From NCBI RefSeq assembly GCF_900625105.1, contig NZ_UYYD01000001.1:620001-684000 (forward strand): DNA of 64,000 bases, read 5' to 3'. Under the pieces are notes generated by a model. The model ran no database searches. It had not been told where the DNA came from and worked only from the letters and a program-made list of their open reading frames with translations. The stretch comes from Agathobaculum sp. Marseille-P7918. GTDB lineage: Bacteria > Bacillota > Clostridia > Oscillospirales > Butyricicoccaceae. The translations under genes and the position numbers were made by a program. Shown in pieces: positions 43,780 to 50,504 of this stretch. Positions within the stretch are counted from its first letter, which is position 1. Each line of letters begins with the position of its first letter.

Positions 43780-44871
43780 TCAGCGCGCGTTCTCCTCGCG
43801 GCTTGCCAGATATTTACGGACCATCAGCGCCACCTTGAACACGATCGCGTGGTCGAACTCGCGCAGATCCAGACCGGTCAGCTTTTTGATCTTTTCCAGA
43901 CGGTAAACCAGCGTATTGCGATGTACAAACAGCTTACGCGAGGTTTCGGACACGTTCAGGTTGTTTTCAAAGAACTTCTGGATGGTGAACAGCGTCTCCT
44001 GATCGAGCGAGTCGATCGAGCCCTTCTTGAACACCTCGCTGAGGAACATTTCGCACAGCGTGATCGGCAGCTGATAGATCAGACGGCCAATGCCGAGGTT
44101 TTCAAAGCTGATGATATTCTTTTCGGTATCGAACACCGCGCCGACCTCGATGGCGGTCTGCGCTTCCTTGAAGGACTTGGCAATATCCTTCATCTGCGAG
44201 GACACCGAGCCGATGCCGATCAGGCTCTTGACCGACAGCTCGCTCAGCAGCGCCTCTTCGATGGATGCAGCGATCTTGGCCAGATCCTTGACGTCGCTGC
44301 CCGCCTTGACTTCCTTGACGACCACGATATCGGTCTCGGAAATGTGCAGCACAAAATCTTTCTGCTTGTCCGGGAACATACCGGTCACCACGTCGATGGC
44401 CGCGACGTCCGCGGGCATCTGCTGGCGCACCAAAAAGACCACGCGCGGCACATCGTTGCCGAAGTGCAGCTCGCGCGACTTGATATAGATGTCGCCCGGC
44501 AGGATGTTATCCAGAATGATATTCTTGACGAAAGTGGCCTTATCGTGCTTTTCGTCGTACAGCGTCTTGATGTTGTTGATCGCAACCGCCACCAGCGAAC
44601 AGATGCTGCGCGCCAGCTCATCCTCGCCCTGCACGAAAACCGCGTATTCCAGCCGGCTGGAACGATCGCCCGTCGTATGGTAGGTATAGCCGCCAAAGCG
44701 CACAATCTCACCTGCAAAGCCAAGCTCGGTGATCGCTTCTTCCCGCATTTCGCCGATACGGGGCAGATCCGTGCACGCTACCACCGCGCCGCTGGCATCC
44801 ACGATGCCAATGGTACGGTCCACCGTGTCCTTCATCTGCAAAACAATCGACTGGAACAATCTTGAAGCCAT
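43780..44871 (-). CDS. CdaR-like transcriptional regulator (PucR-type C-terminal HTH)
   Basis: A 363-residue regulator. The N-terminal 130 residues resemble a sugar-diacid-recognition domain (MASRLFQSIVLQMKDTVDRTIGIVDASGAVVA, where family members begin similarly). A middle GGDEF-like/PucR segment (about 150-275) follows, then the HTH_30 DNA-binding end: TIQKFFENNLNVSETSRKLFVHRNTLVYRLEKI. ATG at 44869-44871 has AAAGG 8 bases before; earlier in-frame starts are possible. It is a single-gene unit and no diacid catabolic genes are close, so the ligand is unknown. Confidence 0.88.
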   Translation of the reverse strand: MASRLFQSIVLQMKDTVDRTIGIVDASGAVVACTDLPRIGEMREEAITELGFAGEIVRFGGYTYHTTGDRSSRLEYAVFVQGEDELARSICSLVAVAINNIKTLYDEKHDKATFVKNIILDNILPGDIYIKSRELHFGNDVPRVVFLVRQQMPADVAAIDVVTGMFPDKQKDFVLHISETDIVVVKEVKAGSDVKDLAKIAASIEEALLSELSVKSLIGIGSVSSQMKDIAKSFKEAQTAIEVGAVFDTEKNIISFENLGIGRLIYQLPITLCEMFLSEVFKKGSIDSLDQETLFTIQKFFENNLNVSETSRKLFVHRNTLVYRLEKIKKLTGLDLREFDHAIVFKVALMVRKYLASREENAR

Positions 44872-45004
44872 TTCCATCACCTTTCCCGTATTTCCCTTTT
44901 CTTGTGCGTTTGCACGCTGTGCTATGGCCGCCCGGCCAAATCACTTGCCGTATTCTCTGACATAGTTCACAAGAACACTCGCATATCCCTGTGCATTTTA
45001 AGAC

Positions 45005-45013
45005 ATTATATCA
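45005..45013 (-). promoter_or_regulatory. extended -10 promoter of the CdaR-like gene
   Basis: Minus-strand TGATATAAT with no good -35. A 16-base palindrome (ATTTTTGTACAAAAAT) lies about 15 bases upstream and could be an operator. Confidence 0.5.
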
Positions 45014-45061
45014 TAGTCTTCTACATTTTTGTACAAAAATTTTTATTTTTTTTGGCGATTT

Positions 45062-45793
45062 TTAGACGCTCTCTCGTTCCGGCTGCTGCAACAGCGCCAG
45101 CTCCGCATCGGTCAGCGGGCGAAACGCTCCCGCTTCCAGCTCGGGATCGAGCGGCAAGCCGCCCATCTGCACGCGGCGCAGCTGCACCACCGTGCCGCCC
45201 ACGGCGGCCACCATGCGTTTGACCTGATGGTATTTCCCTTCCCGCAGGGTGACCCGCACGCGCTGTGCATCCTCCCCCGCGAGCCGCTCCAGACAGGCCG
45301 GCAGACAGACCGTGCCGTCCTTGAGGGTCAGCCCTTTTGCAAAGCGCGCTTCGGCGTCCGGCAGCAATTCGCCTTCCACCACGGCTTCGTATACTTTATA
45401 CACATGCCGCGACGGGCTCATCAGCGCATGGCTGAGCGCGCCGTCATCGGTCACAATGAGCAGTCCTTCGGTATCCTTATCCAATCGCCCGACCGCAAAC
45501 AAACCGCGCCGGATCTCCTCCGGGAACAGGTCGAGCACGGTATCGTGCCGTGCGTCGCGGCTGGCGGTGATGACGCCCGCCGGTTTGTTGAGCATATAAT
45601 ACCGCTGCGCCTGATAGCGCTGCTCCTGTCCGTCCAGCACGACCTGCGCGCTGTCCGAATCCACCTTTGCCGCGGGATCACGCTCCACCGCGCCGTCTAC
45701 CTGCACGCGGCCCGCGCGGATCATGGCCTGCACTTCCTTGCGGCTGCCGCAGTTCAAATGCGCCAGCAGCTTGTCCAATCGCATCCGTGGCAT
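45062..45793 (-). CDS. 16S rRNA pseudouridine synthase, RsuA/RluB family
   Basis: A 243-residue enzyme turning uridine to pseudouridine in rRNA. An N-terminal S4 RNA-binding domain (RLDKLLAHLNCGSRKEVQAMIRAGRVQVDG) precedes the catalytic domain, with Asp105 in GRLDKDTEGLLIVTDDG as nucleophile. The HQVKRMVAAVGGTVVQLRRVQMG stretch supports the RsuA group (U516 of 16S). It stands alone between AT-rich gaps. Confidence 0.94.
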   Translation of the reverse strand: MPRMRLDKLLAHLNCGSRKEVQAMIRAGRVQVDGAVERDPAAKVDSDSAQVVLDGQEQRYQAQRYYMLNKPAGVITASRDARHDTVLDLFPEEIRRGLFAVGRLDKDTEGLLIVTDDGALSHALMSPSRHVYKVYEAVVEGELLPDAEARFAKGLTLKDGTVCLPACLERLAGEDAQRVRVTLREGKYHQVKRMVAAVGGTVVQLRRVQMGGLPLDPELEAGAFRPLTDAELALLQQPERESV

Positions 45794-45950
45794 TTTGTCT
45801 CCCCCGACAATTCATTACTGCTAATAGCATAACACTTTTTCGCAAATTGCACAATAGGGAATTGCAGAAAAAGTGCAATCCCCCGAATTTCACCCATGTA
45901 AACGAGAATCCCATCCGCTTTTTTTCGTAAAATTGCACAGAAATACACAA

Positions 45951-45980
45951 ATGCACTCCGCTTATTGCGCGGAGTGCATG
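45951..45980 (-). terminator. hairpin after the DUF4830 gene
   Basis: ATGCACTCCGC/GCGGAGTGCAT stem, 8 bases past the stop. Only a weak U run follows on the minus strand. Confidence 0.55.
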
Positions 45981-45988
45981 CCTGCCCG

Positions 45989-46489
45989 TCATTCCGCCGG
46001 ATCGGATGCGGGCATCTCCGTGATCCCGTGCACAAAGCCGTCCGCCTCCGCGGAGCTGATATCGGCGGCGATCAGCCGGTTGCGGCGGATCAGCAGGTTG
46101 GCCGTGACCCCCTCTTCCCCCGTGGGGTATGCGATCAGCTCATAGGTATACAGTGTGGCGCGCTTGCCCTGATACGGCACAAGGTCCAATCCCTGCTCGA
46201 GCTGGATGGCGTTATAGACCTGATAGGTATCGTCAAAGGTTTTGGGGATCTGCACCTCGCGCTCGCTGCGCGGCTCAGGCTCCACCTGCCACCCATAACT
46301 TTCCAGCAGCGCCACACGCTGTTCATTGGTTTTGAGCTTGCTGTCCAGATCGATTTCCCCCGAGACAGTCTGCGCATGCACCGTCTCCGCCGCCGGCGCC
46401 AGCAGCACAACGCCCAACACCACTGCGCCCACTGCCAGCACGCCCGCCACCACTTTTTTCACCGATACTTTGGCTGCAAAAACGATCAT
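45989..46489 (-). CDS. DUF4830-domain membrane-anchored protein
   Basis: A 166-residue protein with one N-terminal hydrophobic helix (about 11-34) and a signal-like end near VHAQT. The exported part reads TNEQRVALLESYGWQVEPEP, then IPKTFDDTYQVYNAIQLEQGLDL, GKRATLYTYELIAYP and a C-terminal ADGFVHGI strand, matching the DUF4830 pattern found in Clostridia. GGAGGGCG precedes the ATG. Function is unknown; related proteins often sit near sporulation or surface genes, which is not the case here. Confidence 0.85.
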   Translation of the reverse strand: MIVFAAKVSVKKVVAGVLAVGAVVLGVVLLAPAAETVHAQTVSGEIDLDSKLKTNEQRVALLESYGWQVEPEPRSEREVQIPKTFDDTYQVYNAIQLEQGLDLVPYQGKRATLYTYELIAYPTGEEGVTANLLIRRNRLIAADISSAEADGFVHGITEMPASDPAE

Positions 46490-46543
46490 GCTATCGCCCT
46501 CCTGCTTTTGCTTCATCCTATGCAGACAAACCGGCAGGCAGAA

Positions 46544-46582
46544 CAAAAAAACGCCCGTCCGATGACATGCATCGGACGGGCG
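46544..46582 (-). terminator. terminator of fprA
   Basis: CGCCCGTCCGATG/CATCGGACGGGCG with TTTTTTT after it on the minus strand. Confidence 0.92.
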
Positions 46583-46610
46583 CTGCGCCTTCTCTTGTAT
46601 TTTGTCAGAA

Positions 46611-47816
46611 TCAGTCCACGATCTGGGCCGCGATCTCGTCTGCCAGCGCCTGAAGCGCATCCAGCTGGTTTTCCGCCAGCGAGGACTTAAGGGCAACGGT
46701 GTTCTCCAGCACGGTCATGTTCTTCATGCCTTCGAGGATCGCCTTCATATGGCGGCCGGAAGCCGGCGCCCAAGTGCCGTTCTCCAGAATGGCAACCGTG
46801 CGTTTCTGCAGGTTGAGCGCCTTGAGGTCATGCAGGAACGCTTCCATGCGCGGCTGCAGGCCACCGTTGTAAGTCGGCGCGGCCAGCACCAGATGGCTGC
46901 AGCGGAAGCTCTCCGCCACCAGTTCGGACACGTCCGTACCGGACACGTCGTACATGACAATGTTGTGCACACCCTTGTCGGCCAGCATGCCGGCCAGCAC
47001 GTTCGCCGCGTTTTCGGTGTTGCCGTACATCGTGGCGTAGGCGATCATGACGCCCTTGTCCTCCGGCTCATAGGTGCTCCACTTCTGGTATTTCTCCATC
47101 ATCTGCGCCAGATTGCCGCGCCATACCGGGCCGTGCAGCGGGCAGACCATTTCGATATCCAGCGCCGCGGCCTTTTTCAGCAGCACCTGCACCTGTGCGC
47201 CGTACTTGCCGACGATATTGGTGTAGTAGCGGCGGGCATCGTTGAGCCAAACGCTGTCAAACTTCAGCTCATCGTCAAACACATTGCCTGCCAGCGCACC
47301 GAACGTGCCGAATGCGTCCGCCGAGAACAGAATCTTGCCCGGCTCGTCATAGGTAACCATGACTTCCGGCCAGTGCACCATCGGCGCCATGATAAAGTGC
47401 AGCGTGTGGCGGCCGGTGGACAGCTTGTCCCCTTCCGCAACAATCAGCGCACGGTCCTTCATATCCTCCGCATAGAACTGCGCGAGCATACCCAGCGCCT
47501 TGGCACTGCAAACGATTTTCGCATCGGGATAACGGTGCAGCAGCGCGATGATCATACTGCAATGGTCGGGCTCCATGTGGTGGACCACCAGATAATCGAG
47601 CGGGCGGCCTGCCAGCGCGGCAGTGACGTTTTCATAAAACTGACGGCTGATGGAATCATCCACCGTATCGAACAGCACGGTCTTTTCGTCCAGCAGCAGA
47701 TAGCTGTTATAGGAAACGCCGCGCGGGATCGGGAACAGATTTTCAAACCGGCTCAGGCGGCGATCACTTCCGCCAACGTAAACGAGATCATCCTGGATCT
47801 TTCTGATCGTGTGCAT
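46611..47816 (-). CDS. fprA: A-type flavoprotein FprA (flavodiiron protein)
   Basis: A 401-residue flavodiiron protein that reduces O2 to water (or NO to N2O) in anaerobes. The N-terminal beta-lactamase-like domain holds the diiron ligands HHMEPDH (79-85), a later His near VHWPEVM, and the Asp in SADAFGTFG. The C-terminal flavodoxin domain has YATMYGNTENAA (FMN phosphate loop) and APTYNGGL. GGAGGT precedes the ATG by 9 bases. It is monocistronic, with its own promoter and terminator. Confidence 0.95.
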   Translation of the reverse strand: MHTIRKIQDDLVYVGGSDRRLSRFENLFPIPRGVSYNSYLLLDEKTVLFDTVDDSISRQFYENVTAALAGRPLDYLVVHHMEPDHCSMIIALLHRYPDAKIVCSAKALGMLAQFYAEDMKDRALIVAEGDKLSTGRHTLHFIMAPMVHWPEVMVTYDEPGKILFSADAFGTFGALAGNVFDDELKFDSVWLNDARRYYTNIVGKYGAQVQVLLKKAAALDIEMVCPLHGPVWRGNLAQMMEKYQKWSTYEPEDKGVMIAYATMYGNTENAANVLAGMLADKGVHNIVMYDVSGTDVSELVAESFRCSHLVLAAPTYNGGLQPRMEAFLHDLKALNLQKRTVAILENGTWAPASGRHMKAILEGMKNMTVLENTVALKSSLAENQLDALQALADEIAAQIVD

Positions 47817-47851
47817 CGCAAGAAACCTCCGTATTATCATTATTTGTTAAA

Positions 47852-47880
47852 ATTATATCACATATCCTGCATTTCGTCTA
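47852..47880 (-). promoter_or_regulatory. sigma-A promoter of fprA
   Basis: Minus-strand TAGACG, 17-bp spacer, TATAAT, 35 bases before the start. Confidence 0.7.
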
Positions 47881-47904
47881 CCCTGACACAGCGCGCAAGA
47901 CAAC

Positions 47905-47935
47905 AAAAAACCGGCTGCCGAAACAGCCGGTTTTT
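47905..47935 (-). terminator. terminator of the EF-G-like gene
   Basis: AAAAACCGGCTG/CAGCCGGTTTTT with a 6-base loop, 16 bases past the stop. Confidence 0.92.
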
Positions 47936-47950
47936 GACAAAGTCAATGGA

Positions 47951-50035
47951 TTATTCCTTATTGAGCGCTTCCAGTCTCGCCTTGTTTTCCGCGATGACCT
48001 TTTCCTGCACCTGTGCGGGCGCTTCGTCGTACCGCTCAAACTTGGACACGAACGAACCGCGGCCCTGCGTCATCGAGCGCAGCGTGATCGCGTAATCGCC
48101 CAGCTCGGCCATCGGGCACTCGGCCAGGATCTCCTGCTTGCCGCCTTCGATCGGGTTCATGCCCATGATGCGGCCGCGGCGCTTGTTGAGGTCGCCGATG
48201 ACGTCGCCCATGTAGGAATCGGGCACAACAACCTTCATCGAGCAGACCGGCTCGAGCAGAACCGGGCTTGCCTGCGGGATGCCCGCCTTGTACGCCAGAC
48301 GCGCTGCCATCTTGAAGGACAGTTCGTTGGAGTCTACATCGTGGTAAGAGCCGTCGAGCAGGGTGGCACGCAGGCCGACCAGCGGATAGCCCGCCAGCAC
48401 GCCGTGCTCCATCGCCTCGCGGATGCCCTTATCGACTGCCGGATGGAAGTTCTTCGGCACCGAACCGCCGAAGATCTTCTCCTCGAACAGGTAATCGCCT
48501 TCCGGATACGGCGCAAATTCCATCTTGACGTGACCGTACTGGCCATGGCCGCCGGACTGCTTCTTATGCTTGCCTTCGACTACGACCGTCTTGCGGATCT
48601 TCTCGCGATACGGCACGATCGGCGGCGTGAGCGCCACTTCTACGCCGAACTTATCCTTCAGCTTGGAGCACAGGACGTCCAGATGGATATCGCCCGCGCC
48701 CGAAATGGTATGCTGCTTGGTTTCCGGATTGAACTCGGTCTCGAAGGACGGGTCCTCGTCGTGCAGACGGGACAGGCCCGCGGAGATCTTCTCTTCCGCG
48801 CCCTTCACCTTCGGGGCGATGCCCTGCGTGTAGCACGGCGGCGCGAACTCGATCGGCTCGAGTTCGACCTTGCGCACGCTCATCGACAGCGTGTCGCCGG
48901 TCTTGGTGGTCACGAGCTTGGAAACCGCGCCGATATCGCCGCAGCCAACCACCGGCACTTCGGTGGTCTTTTTGCCGCAGACCGTGTAGATGTGGCCCAT
49001 CTTTTCGTTGGCGTCCGCGCGCTTGTTGACCAGCGTCATGTCCTGCTTGACTTCGCCCGACATGACCTTGAAATACGAGAAACGACCGTACTGGTCGGCG
49101 ACCGTCTTGAATACGAATGCACAGGTCGAGCCGTTGGGCGTGCAGTTGATCTCGATCAGTTCGCCCTTCTCGTCCTCGCAGATCTCAACCGGCTTTTCAT
49201 CCGGGGACGGCATGTAATCCGCAATGCCCTTCAAGAGCGCATAGGAACCGATGCCGGTGACCGCGGTGCCGCAGAATACCGGCGCGATGACCAGGTCCTT
49301 AACGCCCTGACGGATGCCGGCGATCAGCTCTTCATCCGAGAACTCTTCGCCCGCAAAGTAGCGTTCCATCAGCTCTTCGGACAGCTCAGCGACGTTTTCG
49401 CACAGCGCCGCGCGGTGCTGGTCGATGCGGTCCTTCATATCGTCCGGGATCGGGATCTCGACGCGCTTGTTGCCTTCCATACGGTACGCCTTGCGGATGA
49501 CGCAGTCCACGATGCCGACGGTATCGCGGTTGCCTTCAAAGATCGGCACGACGATCGGCGCAACCGATACGCCGAACTGCTTCTGCAGCTTGTGCAGCGA
49601 GGTATAGTAATCCGAGTTTTCCTCGTCAATTTTGGAGATGTAGAACATGCGCGGCATCGCATGCGCTTCGCAGCGCTCCCACGCCTTTTCCGTGCCGACG
49701 CCCGGGCCGGACTTGCCGGTGGCGATGATGAGCGCGGACTCCGCCACGCGCAGGGCACAGTTTACTTCGCTTTCAAAATCAAAAAAGCCCGGAGTATCCA
49801 GCAAATTGATTTTGCAGCCGTTCCATTCAACCGGCGCCACAGCCGTCGAAATCGAGAACTGACGCTTAATTTCTTCGGGGTCGAAATCGCAAACCGTGTT
49901 GCCGTCCGTGATCTTGCCGACACGGTCGGTTACACCGGCGATATTGAGCATACTTTCGACGAGCGAGGTCTTGCCGTCGCCGCCGTGTCCCATCAGACAT
50001 ACGTTACGAATCTTGTTAACCGGGTAATTGGCCAT
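47951..50035 (-). CDS. elongation factor G-like GTPase (EF-G paralogue)
   Basis: A 694-residue translational GTPase with all five EF-G domains. G1 is GHGGDGKTSL (16-25) and G3 DTPG (80-83), but G4 is SKID (134-137) in place of NKID. GHGG...GKT with DGNTVCDFDPEEIKRQFSI marks the EF-G-like subgroup seen in many Clostridia and Thermotogae next to a normal fusA. Domain IV has HGQYGHVKMEF and the C-terminal VVPDSYMGDVIGDLNKRRGRI is intact. The gene stands alone, away from rpsL/rpsG. Translocase activity is not assured. Confidence 0.92.
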   Translation of the reverse strand: MANYPVNKIRNVCLMGHGGDGKTSLVESMLNIAGVTDRVGKITDGNTVCDFDPEEIKRQFSISTAVAPVEWNGCKINLLDTPGFFDFESEVNCALRVAESALIIATGKSGPGVGTEKAWERCEAHAMPRMFYISKIDEENSDYYTSLHKLQKQFGVSVAPIVVPIFEGNRDTVGIVDCVIRKAYRMEGNKRVEIPIPDDMKDRIDQHRAALCENVAELSEELMERYFAGEEFSDEELIAGIRQGVKDLVIAPVFCGTAVTGIGSYALLKGIADYMPSPDEKPVEICEDEKGELIEINCTPNGSTCAFVFKTVADQYGRFSYFKVMSGEVKQDMTLVNKRADANEKMGHIYTVCGKKTTEVPVVGCGDIGAVSKLVTTKTGDTLSMSVRKVELEPIEFAPPCYTQGIAPKVKGAEEKISAGLSRLHDEDPSFETEFNPETKQHTISGAGDIHLDVLCSKLKDKFGVEVALTPPIVPYREKIRKTVVVEGKHKKQSGGHGQYGHVKMEFAPYPEGDYLFEEKIFGGSVPKNFHPAVDKGIREAMEHGVLAGYPLVGLRATLLDGSYHDVDSNELSFKMAARLAYKAGIPQASPVLLEPVCSMKVVVPDSYMGDVIGDLNKRRGRIMGMNPIEGGKQEILAECPMAELGDYAITLRSMTQGRGSFVSKFERYDEAPAQVQEKVIAENKARLEALNKE

Positions 50036-50109
50036 ATTTGATAAACACTCCCCTGCCCGAGCCTTACTATGCGGGCGCTTTGTTAGCGGGAACGACTCCC
50101 TTATTTGTA

Positions 50110-50138
50110 ATTATACACTATTGTGTGCAAGCATGCAA
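50110..50138 (-). promoter_or_regulatory. sigma-A promoter of the EF-G-like gene
   Basis: Minus-strand TTGCAT, 17-bp spacer, TATAAT; leader of about 70 bases. Confidence 0.85.
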
Positions 50139-50302
50139 GCTGTTTTTTGTGCATTTTTTCTGCACCGGTTCGGATTGCGCCCGCAAAACCCGACCGCAAA
50201 AAAATTTTCGGATTTTTCCATTTCCCCTGTCACAAAATCGGCTCTGCAAACGTTTATATAGTATAAAGATTTTTTACCATCCGGAAAAAGGAGGAGTCCC
50301 CC

Positions 50303-50389
50303 ATGACGCGTGCTTATCTTGCGACCGCAGCCGCCGTACTGGCGATCGCGCTTGCCGTTTTTTCGGTGGCCTCTGTCCTGCCCGTATGA
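50303..50389 (+). CDS. 28-residue hydrophobic (predicted membrane) micro-protein
   Basis: ATG follows AAAGGAGGAG by 6 bases. The peptide is M-T-R-A-Y-L-A-T-A-A-A-V-L-A-I-A-L-A-V-F then S-V-A-S-V-L-P-V: one Ala/Leu/Val helix with a positive N-terminus, consistent with a single-pass membrane peptide. A TATATAG/TATAAA stretch 30-40 bases upstream may hold a -10. The next 100 bases have no gene and end in a strong terminator. It is the only plus-strand gene in this part. No homologue is known to me; it could also be a type I toxin-like peptide. Confidence 0.6.
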   Translation: MTRAYLATAAAVLAIALAVFSVASVLPV

Positions 50390-50454
50390 ATTTTTCTCTC
50401 TCTTTTTTCACCGCCCCGGGCGGATTTTTCTCCTAACTGTTTGCCGAAACGGCA

Positions 50455-50498
50455 AAAAGCAGGTCCGGACCTTTTGAGGTCCGGACCTGCTTTTTTTA
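50455..50498. terminator. bidirectional terminator
   Basis: AAAAAGCAGGTCCGGACC, TTTTGA loop, GGTCCGGACCTGCTTTTTTT. It serves the micro-protein (+) and the P-type ATPase-like gene (-). Confidence 0.93.
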
Positions 50499-50504
50499 TT
50501 TTTC

